Positions 45,701 to 52,118 of a DNA stretch of 64,000 nt are shown one piece after another. The translations under genes and the position numbers were made by a program. Source of the stretch: Symsagittifera roscoffensis (lineage: Eukaryota; Xenacoelomorpha; Acoela; Convolutidae); assembly GCF_963678635.1 (NCBI RefSeq), contig NC_087068.1:50797724-50861723 (forward strand), written 5' to 3'. Within the stretch, counting starts at the first letter, position 1; each line of letters opens with the position of its first letter. A model generated the notes under the pieces. The model was not told the DNA's origin and made no database searches. It saw only the letters and a program-made list of their open reading frames with translations.

Positions 45701-48700
45701 ACAGTGAACTGTAATTTGAAATAGATTCGTTATTCAAACAATTTCCTTTTGAACGTCGTGATAAAAAAGTATTAATTCAATTTGTGTTATATGTTTTAGT
45801 TGCTTTGAAATAAAATGAGCAAAATAGTGTGAAAAAGCATGCTTCACTTTTAAAATCGAATAGATAATAATAATTAATAGGGAAATAAATATTACCTAAC
45901 GTCCCAAATATATCAAATTGGATTGGTTTAATCAAAACAGTGTTAATCATGAAAGGTTCTTGAAATTGCAAAGGCTTTGACTTTATGTTAAAGAGTCAAT
46001 GAACGTAGTTCAGACGCTTATATAGGTCGCGATAATTTTTTAAAGATTTTTTCAGGAAATTTGTCTTGGCTTAAAAGGAATGCAAACTCCACTATCTAAC
46101 AGCGAAAGCGTAAAGGTCACAAAAAAACGTGATAGATTTCAAATTTGAAAATTGGGTTAGTTTTATCAAAAAAATTTCAATCATAAATTGTTCTAGAAAT
46201 TCAAAAAGCTTTAAGAGCATCTAATTCTGCTTTGAAATTCAAAAGTTGCAATTTTTTTCTGTTTACTTGCGTTCCTTGACTCTTTTCCAACTGTCTGTTG
46301 GCTGTTTTCTCGTTTTTGTTGAGTTCTTTAATACTTCAACTGTCAATAAATAGAGATTTTATAAAAGCCGATCTATGGAAATTATAAAGAAGTTCGAAAA
46401 GTAAGATTTTATTAAAATGAGCAAATAATTTCTTGGAGAAAACGCTTGCATGCAAAAGCTACTTTTCGAGTTTGTCTCATTCATCTGAAAATTCAAACAT
46501 GATGTAAGTTGTTGTAAATTGTTGTAATATCAAAAGTTGTTGTAAATTAGAATATTTCTAGAAGCTGGTCTGAAGGAATTAGGACTAAAAACCGTAAGTT
46601 ACAGAACTCGAAAGAAACTCAGTCAGTCAGGCTTTTATGAGCTGTGAACAACTTGATTTTATATCGCACGAACTTTTTTGACAACAAATAAATAGCTTTT
46701 TCCCATTATTTATTTCTGTCTGTTCATAAATTTAGCCACTTGCTGTATACTGCTTCTAGGTTCTGGTGACCTTGGAGGAGAATTGCAAGCACCTGTCTAT
46801 TCTACTGATGAGCAAGTGCAACTCAGTGGTGGGCAGGAAGAGTGTGCCCTCTCTCAACTCACTCCCAATCACACACCTGAACCTGTCAGAGTGTCACAGG
46901 ATAGACTCGAAGGTACCTGTCTCATTCACCCATCAAGCCCCCCCACACACACACACACATCTGACACTTAGACTCTTTTATTCTTTAGATTTACAACAAT
47001 ATATCTGTTTTTTTTTCTTACATCTTGTGGAACCAAAATGTCATTTGTTTCATTTTCGAAACCAAAATGCGAGCTAAAATTATTTCTCGGATTGAAAATA
47101 AGTTATAATCGAACTTCACTTTAAAAGCTAATTAAGAAGCAATACCCATTAATCCAGTTTTATCAAAAAAAAGTTTTAAGCGTTTCGGGTATGAGGTAGA
47201 TTGGTACTCAGCAGAAATTTCTGCTATAATATTTTTATGGTGTGCTTTTCGGGGGGTTCTTTAATTTGTCATTTTATGCGAATTGTTTTAAAATTAAATT
47301 GTTAACTGATTATTTCTTTTTTTTTTCAGGATCTCCTTGATCTATGTGCTACACCACCAGGGTTACCTCATCTGGAAACTCTGGAAATCGAGAACTTCGG
47401 GGTCATTTCAGACCAGATATTTCCACTCCTCTGCACTTTCTCTCCCAAACTCCAGACTCTCAATATGTGCACAGTGCCATCTATTAACATAGAATCCATG
47501 GTGTCAATCTACACTTATCTCACGGAACTGAGAGTTCTGAAGGTTAGTTTTTGTTAAGTCGTATCAATTTAGAAACATGTAAGTTTAATATATATATTTT
47601 TCAATATCCTAGGAGACGATGCGCAATAGAAGGTTCTTTCTTATTAGTGTTTTCCGTTTTTTATTTCAGTAAACAGTGAATGAAATCTGCAAAAGTTGCA
47701 CCGTTATAAACGAAAATGTAGTTGTGTAGAATGAGGAACTTTGCATTGGCTCTAATGCAAAAATAATGGCCTTCAAATAAGTTCTATCAAAGAATAAATT
47801 TCAAAACTTTCCCCTCCGCTTGTTGGCTTTGTTTTTTCGTTACGTTGACCAAAATTGCAGCGCTTTCGCTCTTATAGGGCCCAAATACTGATGTTTGTGC
47901 TATTTGAAAAGTTTGATCATAACCCTTGAATTTGGTTATTTGAATTTAATAATAAAAAAAATTGGTTGAAAATAATGATCAAATGTTATGAGTTTTCTAA
48001 GCATTTAATTGCTGCCTGATTTTTTGATTTCTTCTAATCAACTTCTTCTTTTCTTCAATATCAGCGAAAATAAAACCAAGCTGTCAATAAAAAAACAGAA
48101 ACTTGATTAACAGTTCGTTCTATAATTTTGGGCCGTATAACAGAAAAATACCAAATTGGAACACTAGCGTTATTTTTTTCTCGTAGATCGCATGGACGAA
48201 TTCGATCACAGATGATCTTCTGCTGGGTGCGAACAACAACGGAGAGGGAGGGGACCAAGTGGATTCGGATGTGATCAAGTGCAGCTGTGACTTCACGTTG
48301 GGACTCCAAAAACAACAAGAGAAAGGTGAAAAAATTATGAAAAATTACACGCATTCTATATATGTTTATGGATTTTAATGTTTGCCTCATCTTTTTTTGT
48401 TCTATTTTTCGAGTTTGTCCTAAGATTGCTGTTTTGACTGTATGCATTAGCCTCTGTCTTATTACCCAAATTCCTTGCCGCACTATCGTGTTTTCTAACA
48501 AAATCAAATTTTAATTCACTAATTTTCATATAAAGATGCCAAAGTTTGGGTTCGCAAAACGCGTTCGTCCTTTTTACACCAGCAAGCTTTAGCGAGCAAA
48601 ATATTTAATTTATTTTGAATTATTTAATAAAATTTTAAGTTCATTTGACAAATTTCAGTTTACTTATTGTCTTTGTCCTAAAACGCATGCCCAACTTCTC

Positions 48701-50559
48701 TGAAGTCAGTAAATTGAAAAATAAACTGTTTTCCAACATTTGAGGGGTCATATTTCTGGGCTAGATTCCCAGCCTATAATGTTGTTCTGATAGCATTTAC
48801 CAGCTGTATAACGAGTTCAATGATAAACCTAAGTATCTATCAGTTTGGAAGGTAAATGCTTCTGCAAACCATATCTTTCTTTTGTATCAATGAACGTAGT
48901 GAAAACATTTAATAGCTGTCTAGGAAAAAGGCTTACGGCAAATGTGTTTACGGCAAATTTGATCTTTTGCGGTTTGAATTTTGATTTCTTTTCCAGTTCA
49001 ATTTAAATTCTTTGTCATTTTTTTTCGGTTTTCTTGCGTTCATTGATACTTTTCGAACTTTTTCGATCTTTCTGTTGCCTAATGTATAAATATATGCTCA
49101 TTGTCGCCTCGTGTTTTCAGGTGCATATTCGTGTCCGCTCTACAACACTACAAACATTTCACGCCTGACTAAACTGGAACAGCTGGACTTGTTCTCCTGT
49201 AGTAACATCTCAGACTTATCCATCATCCACACATTCCGTCTGCCCAATCTCAAACAACTCAACCTCTCCATGTGTACACACATAACAGACGCTTCAGGTA
49301 TGCAAGAATGATAGATGGGTCCCAAGAACATATATTAGACTGGTGGGTAACCTAAACAGGTTTTTTTATCTACTCAGCCAGGGGCGGATTTAGGGGGGGT
49401 GGGCGGACGCCCCCCCCCCCTCAGGGATTCGACCCCCTGCCGACCCAAAGGGTCCCCCCTTTGGTACTTTTTAAGAAATCCATTTTTTGCCGACCTACCC
49501 TAAAATTTTTCTAAAGGCGCCTTTGGCGCCAATATATACTAACTTTGAGGGGGAGCGCGCAAAATGCGATTTTTTTGTCAAAATTTTTCAAAAAGTGCCT
49601 AAAAACGGCTTTTTTGACCTGTTTTTTCAAAAATTTGCCTGCGGCGCAGAAAATTTGGCAAAAACAGGGACCTTTTAGTGCTTTAGAAGAGCTCGGAAAA
49701 TCAATTTGGTCGACCTAAAAAAAAGGTCGTCAAAATTTTCGAAAAATTTTTGAAAATCCGCCCCCCTCAAAAAAATCCTAGATCCGCCCCTGTACTCAGC
49801 CCAAAATTGGTTTAAAACGGGTCCCTTCTATATTGAACGCGCCGTCCACACTATGTTTTGGATATGCAATCTTTTTTAACCAATTAGATTCAAACATTTT
49901 TGTTTTCAAATTTCATTTTTTGAGATCGGAAATTTTGGGGAGGAAAAAGTACGAAGATCTCATGAACAAGTAAAATTATATGCATAAATTTGAGATGAAT
50001 CCACCAGTTATAGACGTAACCTGGATGATTCCAAAAATTTAGGCTGGGCTAAAATATAGATGGATCTGATTACCTGTTGCAAAACTCTTTCGATTTCTTT
50101 CAGAGATCGATTTGATTAAAAAGCAGATTTAAGTCTGATTCTATGCATTAAGCAAGTCTTTTTTTGAAAAATGAAGTTAGAGAAGCCTTTTTTCACTTAT
50201 TTTTGGTTGGAACCCATCTTTCATACTTGTACCACTCTATAGTTGAGGTATTATGCATGCACTGCAAATCGATCGAAAGGCTGAACCTAAGCTACACGCC
50301 AGTTACGGACGACGGAGTCAAACTCATTTCGAAATATCTCAAGATTTTAAGAGCCCTCATCCTGACAAATTGCATGGCCATTACAGACAGTGCAGTTGGT
50401 TATCTAGAAGCGTATGCTTATCAATTGACTGAATTGGACGTGAGTCTGTGCCCTGGAATTACAATAGAGCAGATTAATCATTTCCAACACAATGTTACGA
50501 CCGTGCATTCAATCAAGAGTCGATTCATATCATCGGGAAACTTTCTTGACACTGATTGA
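18712..50559 (+). CDS. F-box and leucine-rich-repeat protein (FBXL type), 11 exons
   Basis: Eleven exons join without a frame break into 633 codons: 18712-18786, 20370-20536, 41493-41697, 42047-42173, 43159-43270, 45223-45439, 46760-46912, 47330-47542, 48187-48325, 49121-49297 and 50243-50559. The F-box covers about residues 18-57 and is split by intron 1 (APEEIVVQ then VFLHLSPAERG, LARQVCKRW). Residues 81-633 are Leu-rich with cysteine-type LRRs, clearest at the C-terminus (LEQLDLFSCSNISD, LKQLNLSMCTHITD, IERLNLSYTPVTDDG, LRALILTNCMAITD, LTELDVSLCPGI). Family knowledge: FBXL proteins bind Skp1 through the F-box and substrates through the LRR solenoid in SCF ubiquitin ligases. Intron 2 is about 21 kb and full of mobile DNA; intron 4 has a GC donor. 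The exact orthologue was not recognised. Confidence 0.92.
19600..19937. repeat. foldback element built of repeated GACAATTCAGCC
   Basis: The left arm starts TTCGGCCAAAGACAATTTAG and contains AGACAATTCAGCC twice. The right arm (19869-19937) is its inverse with GGCTGAATTGTCTGTATA and GTCTTCGGCCGA. Arms are about 70 bp and the centre about 200 bp. It lies in FBXL intron 1. Confidence 0.85.
20043..20383 (+). repeat. 171-bp tandem duplication including the exon 2 splice acceptor
   Basis: 20043-20213 and 20214-20383 are almost identical, from AGTCTATTCTGGGGGAGATT to GGTGTTCCTGCACCT. Both contain CCTCTAG|GTGTTCCTG, so the 3' splice site of FBXL exon 2 exists twice, at 20198 and 20369. One visible difference is ATACCTCTAG against ATTCCTCTAG. 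Confidence 0.95.
20370..20536 (+). CDS. FBXL exon 2: rest of the F-box
   Basis: Acceptor CCTCTAG|GTG, donor ATCAG|GTCAGC, 167 bp, ends in phase 2. Carries FLHLSPAERGLARQVCKRW, the Skp1-binding core. Its acceptor and first 14 bp are duplicated 171 bp upstream. Confidence 0.93.
20569..20752. mobile_element. MITE-like inverted-repeat element just after FBXL exon 2
   Basis: GACAACCGCGTATTCA at 20569 is perfectly inverted at 20737-20752. Inside these, GTCAGTAAGCAGACAA pairs with TTGTCTGCTTACTGAC. It is 184 bp long and starts 33 bp past the exon 2 donor. Confidence 0.88.
20760..21339. other. intron sequence with a short duplicated motif
   Basis: CATATGACGTAACTTTTCG occurs twice (about 20999 and 21041) next to GTTTAT motifs. 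No gene seen. Confidence 0.4.
21340..22015 (+). repeat. diverged tandem repeat, period about 160 bp, 4-5 copies
   Basis: CTCGAAAA followed by CTCCCAAATCTGGG recurs in diverged form near 21350, 21535, 21655, 21815 and 21985. Each is followed by AATCGA or AGTCGAAAG and later by a GCGCC..AAT..T..TAGA segment. Confidence 0.7.
22016..23039. other. intron sequence, no gene seen
   Basis: AT-rich intronic sequence of FBXL intron 2 without recognised features. Confidence 0.4.
23040..24300. other. GC-richer block of unknown origin in intron 2
   Basis: Base composition is clearly less AT-rich than the flanks, above all at 23850-24260. At 23527-23680 a GAGAA(C/T)-AACTGT-TCTCGC motif occurs three times about 50 bp apart in diverged form, resembling enhancer repeats. 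Open frames are short and show no family motif. A solo LTR or other mobile fragment is possible but no matching second copy exists in the window. Confidence 0.35.
24796..24867 (+). tRNA. tRNA-Cys (GCA)
   Basis: A complete 72-nt cloverleaf: acceptor GGGGATA with TGTCCCC (one T-G pair), D arm GCTC-AGTGGTA-GAGC, anticodon arm TTCGA-CTGCAGA-TCGAG with anticodon GCA, T arm CTCGG-TTCGAAC-CCGGG, discriminator T. The internal A box (TAGCTCAGTGG) and B box (GGTTCGAAC) fit Pol III promoters. No intron is present. It lies inside FBXL intron 2 on the same strand. A decayed relative with similar flanks is at 52119-52190. Confidence 0.95.
25590..25676. repeat. palindrome-rich GTAC/CTAG cluster
   Basis: GGTACCGTACCGTAATAGTA, GTACATGTACTAGTAC and ACTAGTACCGGTACC follow each other, all self-complementary in part. 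A similar patch lies at 52349-52370 beside the pseudo-tRNA, suggesting both belong to one dispersed repeat. Confidence 0.5.
25677..25830 (+). repeat. 42-bp minisatellite, nearly 4 copies
   Basis: CTAGAGCTCTCAAATCG, TTTAATAATTATGCC and AACTCTACAC repeat at 25681, 25723, 25765 and 25806. The period of 42 keeps a reading frame open, but nothing suggests it is translated. Confidence 0.92.
26062..26292 (-). repeat. 3' LTR of the gypsy element
   Basis: Read on the - strand it begins TGTCAGGGGCTACAATATG and ends CCTTGTTA. It matches 31987-32215 almost base for base. It contains TTTATT/AATAAA-type signals usable for retroelement transcript ends. Confidence 0.95.
26460..27500 (-). pseudogene. C-terminal part of integrase/pol beyond the stop
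   Basis: In the same frame as pol after the TAA at 27501: TPFEAHHGREAN, the block that follows the DDE core in gypsy integrases, then a Lys/Ser-rich tail and a basic RRSTRRRKPVDK motif close to the end, as is common at gypsy integrase C-termini. The frame ends at 26460, about 170 bp before the LTR. Confidence 0.85.
27501..30596 (-). CDS. pol: gypsy pol: reverse transcriptase, RNase H and integrase
   Basis: An open frame of 1,031 codons. Residues 1-20 are the end of the protease (VGRDLMGKLGL). RT: catalytic D192 in MDLTYAY and D258-D259 in AFIDDIL, with TGFYGLTSMPAEFQ between. RNase H: D406 (VCDAS), E445 (STNELEML) and D472 (ITDHKAL). Integrase: a zinc-binding module near residues 835-880 (HYNHHGK ... 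CQQC), then D895 (QLDFWGP), D954 (HVDQG) and E990 (GSVERT), an exact D-35-E spacing. All catalytic residues are present. The frame is cut by a TAA at 27501 within the integrase, but the same frame continues to 26460. Copying and insertion would take place in a gag particle and the nucleus. Confidence 0.95.
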   Translation of the reverse strand: MGGGTRPSIVGRDLMGKLGLQLMQADPRGELMNIQGTEDNSCEEGHDESEDEQMDQWQLYFRKLFPKLFTRVGKIRNYKVQAEFFENLVPVQQKRRRVPVTLQEKVDKEIDKLLTQGHIEKLKECSDRYFVSPIVIAVKKDGSVKLALESRELNKQVHKNKYQMPNTEELVDTIGQLISEKKQGEVYFTTMDLTYAYGQLPLSEETSVHCNFSLVGGRSTGTYRFRTGFYGLTSMPAEFQRVMDSILNEFPQANAFIDDILVTTKGTEVEHISLVEKILRKLNRENISLKLPKCEFAKRECEWLGHRITKTGVTPLKRKTSPIDALKAPKTVTQLKSFMGSIHSLHKYLPAIAVMSAPMRPLLSKKNEYNWTAECENAFKNIKLGVANIVELKHFDIHKDIRVVCDASHNGLGAVLEQLGTKGWRPISFASRFLNAAEKKYSTNELEMLAVVWGAEYFRNYILGRSFTVITDHKALISLLNGNNKKNKTLDRLIPFDFIIEHKPGAKIGLADYLSRHPSEPPKTISQYDNLFTVAKIASIRKTLGFTNDLKSLGERNHQDIKGTGSKQSRQLSSNQKRERETCLQTATVEGGKSCVKTPTNRKRSICITRKSKKSKGHSVCSIYCSLGRRLNLPISNNSDKMDSESSCSFPVFEIENVEIDSQTNSPNNLHSQINSPLKLDENLLSSDEITVINPEIVAITKNIRDSKINTVLSIPSKFPGELFPTVNRNQQVMSIIPRDCKVIKKSQALPELFNLDFVASNIPADVNLVRVKEALEKKINLKEELLKIGKYWAQYANDLSLRDDCVWLDGRLVIPLPLQVPIESRIHYNHHGKRNMYEAARDVWHPYMYRSLAAKATYCQQCTGAGKNLKSLLPKGDMGKVPEPREPNECIQLDFWGPMNYLIESKKYVLVATDRFSRWPSAMVTTTNTSDKVLKFLDKYITQHGVPRKIHVDQGSCFTPNKFKIFCNSEGIELMYSPVNDHRSTGSVERTIESLKNFVLTYATEKEHKSLESMVDKALGALRFSKNATT
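30559..30894 (-). CDS. retroelement aspartic protease
   Basis: Contains the active site WIDSGSPISIL about 30 residues into the open frame. Its last residues (RVIGGGD) run into a ten-G run, after which the protease continues in the pol frame as VGRDLMGKLGL. The frame change therefore falls exactly on a homopolymer: it may be a sequencing slip, a true mutation or a slippery site. Confidence 0.85.
   Translation of the reverse strand: MVMAIRRKKETLLKVAGPKLKIYIHGHSMNIWIDSGSPISILTIDDLRRTVGRAGINLKKDDADDDEFRDYSNNRIKMLGRMELELVSNGWKTKAEVRVIGGGDQTIHRGT
30948..31943 (-). CDS. gag: gypsy gag (capsid and nucleocapsid)
   Basis: Starts MAFWLPNQAEPQLLWEHWKQ, a typical gag N-terminus. The capsid region runs to about residue 210 (ESLESFYAELSGMAARCNLG, VRDIFIFNMRNRDAQNELC, TPEEALRIAMSYERG). 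An Arg/Gly-rich segment and CNFC, the first half of a zinc knuckle, follow. Its second half (GHFVRTC) is in the overlapping frame 31013-31378, so the frame shifts at a run of A then G between them. The spacing inside this knuckle would be unusual for CX2CX4HX4C. Confidence 0.88.
   Translation of the reverse strand: MAFWLPNQAEPQLLWEHWKQRFHWAMVAKHGLVSSEFYFASTLTEAQINDLGDVGGKPRGEGERTLISNLYLCLGHEGQRALHNQHPHLDMETIRYPRFLDTCVALFQKERNETYEMYQMLSRKQTEGESLESFYAELSGMAARCNLGTQERKMVRDIFIFNMRNRDAQNELCRETKTPEEALRIAMSYERGDKYAKTYKGVASGSTGTAYPSPGGSLQIKTEPISNIRGSRGRGMPRGRGQYPNRGGGRTQERMQDRPNFTPEHRQRCPARAVTCNFCLQKGRAFCEDLPGKTTVEGGGDNRLASSKGMSYSRKKVPPRMTWGPKLRQTK
31972..31986 (-). other. primer-binding site
   Basis: Immediately inside the 5' LTR the - strand reads TGGCGCAGCCAGTGG. 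The leading TGG is the complement of a tRNA CCA end, as expected for the (-) strand primer site. Which tRNA it pairs with was not determined. Confidence 0.75.
31987..32215 (-). repeat. 5' LTR of the gypsy element
   Basis: About 98-99% identical to 26062-26292; it lacks one AG of the AGAGAG in that copy. It should hold the element's promoter. Confidence 0.95.
32188..32580 (+). repeat. 200-bp tandem duplication across the LTR-flank junction
   Basis: The LTR end ACTGAACATATTGTAGCCCC TGACA, followed by GAAGTTATTAACTT and about 165 bp of flank, is repeated 200 bp further on (the second TGACA ends at 32415). The duplicated block contains the last 25-30 bp of the LTR, so it arose after the insertion. 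Confidence 0.92.
32640..35560 (+). repeat. tandem array of a 1.18-kb unit, 2.4 copies
   Basis: Units start near 32646, 33830 and 35009 at a partly palindromic ACACAAGCAAAGCTTGTGT. Copies are about 85-90% alike by eye. Each contains CAGCCAATGCTAAGGAT (32785, 33970, 35150), a tRNA-like patch, GCGTCATAATTGGCTTGCGT and CAGTTTTTCCCAGTA. Open frames on both strands recur in units 1 and 2 with substitutions and length differences; no known protein was recognised. Confidence 0.88.
35212..35276 (+). ncRNA. tRNA-like Pol III boxes in the 1.18-kb unit
   Basis: TAGCGTAGAGG matches an A box and GGTTCGAACCT a B box, about 35 bp apart. Related patches are at about 32856-32925 and 34042-34107; unit 1 has lost the B-box start (GTGCTCGAACC). 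This suggests that the unit includes a tRNA-derived SINE. A cloverleaf cannot be drawn cleanly. Confidence 0.4.
35561..36399. other. intron sequence, no gene seen
   Basis: No recognised motif. Confidence 0.4.
36400..37450 (+). repeat. strongly diverged satellite, period about 100-120 bp
   Basis: A pattern of 'GCTATGAAGTAACTTGAAAT..TTTCAAAATTTCATCG' then 'CTTGATGAGCTTGCTTGAA..ACTTAA.TTTTTGCGAAC' recurs about nine times with many changes, e.g. near 36480, 36600, 36690, 36760, 36900, 37000, 37080, 37150 and 37360. Confidence 0.7.
37451..39260. other. intron sequence, no gene seen
   Basis: Contains a 19-C run at about 38138-38156, otherwise AT-rich DNA without recognised motifs. Confidence 0.4.
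39264..39302. repeat. short hairpin next to the 546-bp array
   Basis: TTTTTGCTGGACA and TGTCCAGCAAAAA pair around a 12-bp AT loop. The left arm's TTTAATTTTTTTTGCTGGA also occurs in each copy of the adjacent tandem array. Confidence 0.75.
39394..40890 (+). repeat. tandem repeat (546-bp unit, third copy shorter) carrying a 126-codon ORF
   Basis: Copies 39394-39939 and 39940-40485 are practically identical; the third (about 40486-40890) lacks the first ~104 bp. Each copy encodes the same basic protein (about 126 codons: 39403-39783, inside 39907-40329, and 40458-40775 truncated) containing RVTTRNIRTVFLNAENTFQN and TTDEQIKHILDSLS. No known domain was recognised. Because the copies are so alike, the conserved frame does not prove coding. 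The junctions fall in CTTGGGTCAATCATT(T/C)TTAC, which also occurs inside the unit, so unequal exchange between these short repeats explains the array. Confidence 0.9.
41160..41182. repeat. small palindrome
   Basis: ATTATCATGCTAGCGTGATAAT is a nearly perfect self-complementary sequence in FBXL intron 2. Confidence 0.6.
41493..41697 (+). CDS. FBXL exon 3
   Basis: Acceptor TTTGCAG|ACA completes the split Arg codon left by exon 2; donor ACAG|GTTGGA, phase 0. Encodes residues 81-149, with an LRR-like LESLTINGC segment. Confidence 0.9.
42047..42173 (+). CDS. FBXL exon 4, GC splice donor
   Basis: Acceptor GTGCTAG|TTG. The frame requires the end at CAG|GCAAGT, the consensus of the rare GC-AG class. 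The nearby GT at 42178 would shift exon 5 into a stop. Confidence 0.85.
42218..42241. repeat. small hairpin in FBXL intron 4
   Basis: TACCCTTGC and GCAAGGGTA pair around GATAA, shortly after the GC donor. Confidence 0.6.
43159..43270 (+). CDS. FBXL exon 5
   Basis: Acceptor TTTTCAG|GTG, donor ATCAC|GTGAGT, 112 bp, enters in phase 1 and leaves in phase 2. Residues 192-228 include SLLCFSSLKNF. Confidence 0.88.
43469..43625 (+). repeat. diverged two-copy repeat, period about 86 bp
   Basis: GAATAACAAA..AAAAAAATTTT followed by ATTGTTCTTAT(A/G)TTGC occurs twice in FBXL intron 5, directly before a hAT-like MITE fragment. Confidence 0.6.
43650..43784. mobile_element. 3' fragment of the hAT-like MITE
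   Basis: It shares TTTGGCCAAAAC, TCAATTTGGTCGACC, AAAAAAAAGGTCG and the right end CCTAGATCCGCCCCTG with the full copy at 49379-49792. A 17-C run replaces the CCGCCCCCCTC of that copy. The left part is missing. Confidence 0.85.
44113..44178 (+). ncRNA. possible tRNA-like remnant
   Basis: TTAGCGGCGGTAACGTC followed by GAGTTCAAATCCGAC has the look of D-arm/A-box and T-arm/B-box sequences at tRNA spacing. The acceptor stem and anticodon arm do not fold well. Confidence 0.25.
45223..45439 (+). CDS. FBXL exon 6, LRRs
   Basis: Acceptor TTCTTAG|AAA, donor CCAAG|GTAAAC, 217 bp, ends in phase 0. Contains LTLDFSNVTD and LLRLSLFACRDVTDKG, good cysteine-type LRRs. Confidence 0.93.
45440..46759. other. 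FBXL intron 6, nothing recognised
   Basis: No repeat or coding motif was recognised. The next intron begins with a short (CA)n run near 46941-46961. Confidence 0.4.
46760..46912 (+). CDS. FBXL exon 7, LRR
   Basis: Acceptor CTTCTAG|GTT, donor TCGAAG|GTACCT, 51 codons in phase 0. Contains LSILLMSKCNSV and ITHLNLSECHRI. Confidence 0.92.
47330..47542 (+). CDS. FBXL exon 8, LRRs
   Basis: Acceptor of a long T run then CAG|GAT, donor CTGAAG|GTTAGT, 71 codons in phase 0. Contains LETLEIENFGVISD and LQTLNMCTVPSI. Confidence 0.92.
48187..48325 (+). CDS. FBXL exon 9
   Basis: Acceptor TCGTAG|ATC, donor AAAG|GTGAAA, 139 bp, ends in phase 1. It begins like an LRR (SITDDLLLG), then holds a polar Gly/Asn/Asp stretch with a Cys pair (KCSCDF), probably a loop between repeats. 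Confidence 0.88.
49121..49297 (+). CDS. FBXL exon 10, LRRs
   Basis: Acceptor TTTTCAG|GTG, donor TTCAG|GTATGC, 177 bp. Two clear repeats: LEQLDLFSCSNISD and LKQLNLSMCTHITD. Confidence 0.94.
49379..49792. mobile_element. complete hAT-like MITE with 8-bp target duplication
   Basis: A 414-bp element with terminal inverted repeats CAGGGGCGGAT(T/C)TAGG, flanked on both sides by TACTCAGC (49371-49378 and 49793-49800), a perfect 8-bp target duplication as made by hAT transposases. It has no coding capacity and must be moved by another element. It contains the palindrome GGCGCCTTTGGCGCC. It lies in FBXL intron 10. Fragments of the same family are at 13063-13390 and 43650-43784. Confidence 0.95.
50243..50559 (+). 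CDS. FBXL exon 11, last LRRs and stop
   Basis: Acceptor CTATAG|TTG supplies the two bases that complete a Val codon. Three more repeats follow, then a short tail ending GNFLDTD and TGA. In the genome the frame is open further upstream (from 50164), but that part lies before the acceptor and breaks the phase. Confidence 0.92.
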
Positions 50560-52080
50560 AAAATACTGAAGGTCTAAATAATATAATGTAAATTGGAATA
50601 GATGTAGTTTAGTTTGCGTGCGTTAATATTGAAAAAAAATTGAATTCAATATTTTTGATTGACAATTAGATTTTGACGCAACATGGAAAAGTTAAGAACA
50701 GTAGGATAGATGACTTAGATGCAGTCGGATGGCTGAAAAATAATTATTAATTTGCACAATGGAGGCAAAACAAAGGTAGCCATTCTCAAAAACTTTGCGG
50801 AAATTCAAAATAAATTCAATTTTGATGATTTTTCTTGAGCAGCGCGGAAACAAAAAAACCGCTTATTCCTTCAATTTTTCATGCACAATGGTGAAAAAAC
50901 CATTTAAGAGTTGAAAAAAAATTTCAAAAAAAGTATCAATTAAAATAATTTCTAATGTTTATTCACCTACACAAATTAGCAATCAATTTTTTAAAGCCTA
51001 TTTTGAAGAAATCAACCGCGGAAACAAAATTTCACACAAAAACATTAAATTGGAAAAAAAAACTGTAAAAAAAATTCAATTTTCTAACTCTGTCGTTACG
51101 CATACAAAAGCTTAGCGAATATTAGAAACCACGTTCAACTTAGTGGAACCAGGTTGAAACTAGTTATTTTATTTAGAGTATTAATTACTAACCAATCATG
51201 ATCCATGACTAAATCTTACTCTATATTTGTAATCCTGAAACCCTATTGGTTCAGAGAATTAATAATAAAGATTGAAATCAGTTACTTTCTTCTTGTAACT
51301 TTGCAATAAACCAGTATACTGAGACTGGGAAATATAAGAGTAAGATTAAGATTCGTATTGGACTAAGGAGTTGCACGAACTTATCCAGCGAAAAATAGAT
51401 AGCGTGACAAACAAACGGTATATTCTATCCGAAATAAGTCTAGGAAAAGGCCACCCCAGATCTAAATGCATTAGTGCAAAAACCCATGTAGGAGTCATGG
51501 CCCAAGGAATTCGAGACAAAAACGACCAAAACTTTGAAAGAACCAATGCAGGACATTTCCAATAAGACTTCACCGGTTCTCGAACTAGTGGCCGTTAACA
51601 CTACTTGTATGATTATCCTCAATTCGGATCCAACAATAGTAATTGTTAAAAAATCTTTGAAAAAAAATCTCTTCAGAAATGCGAGGAGAGGAACTCCATT
51701 ACCTGCATGATCAGCAATGTTAAAAAGCAATTCTTAAATTGTGTTTAAGTCCTGAATCTTTCAGAAAATTTGGCTGCAGGAACAGCAGACAATAAAAACT
51801 AGACACTCGATTGTCTGTAATTGGAGTTTGAAAACAGAATTTTTCATGTTTGCAGAAAAAATCAAATTAATGTTTTGGTTAAGGTTCTGATTTTGACGCA
51901 ACAGATGGGTACATTCAGAACAATAACCTAAAGGAATCATTTGCAGTCAGATAGCTAAAGCTTACCAGTCAGTTTTTGATGCGATTCCATTCTTGAATGT
52001 GATCAGTTTTTGTTTAAATTTTCCTTTTTTCTACAAATTTGAACTAGGCAAAGCTAGAAGTGAATTTCATTTGAATGTTA
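50560..52080. other. FBXL 3' flank, no further gene seen
   Basis: AT-rich at first. Around 51140-51360 an AATAAAGATTG and an inverted pair (ACTAAATCTTACTC with GAGTAAGATTAAG) give an LTR-like impression, but no second copy is present. The open frames at 51346-51730 show no known motif. Confidence 0.35.
50809..50814 (+). terminator. AATAAA, candidate polyadenylation signal of FBXL
   Basis: AATAAA 250 bp past the FBXL stop codon, the nearest canonical hexamer seen downstream. Confidence 0.4.
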
Positions 52081-52118
52081 TTCATTGGCTTGCTTCGTTG
52101 TGCTCTGTTTCATGCGTT

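Noticed and set aside
50164-50242. Upstream extension of the last FBXL exon (open frame from 50164)
   Set aside because: The acceptor CTATAG at 50242 gives the phase needed by exon 10, while the upstream stretch encodes an unrelated sequence and would break the join.
51140-51360. Possible solo LTR in the FBXL 3' flank
   Set aside because: AATAAA-type signals and an inverted pair are suggestive, but no TG...CA ends, target duplication or second copy could be shown.
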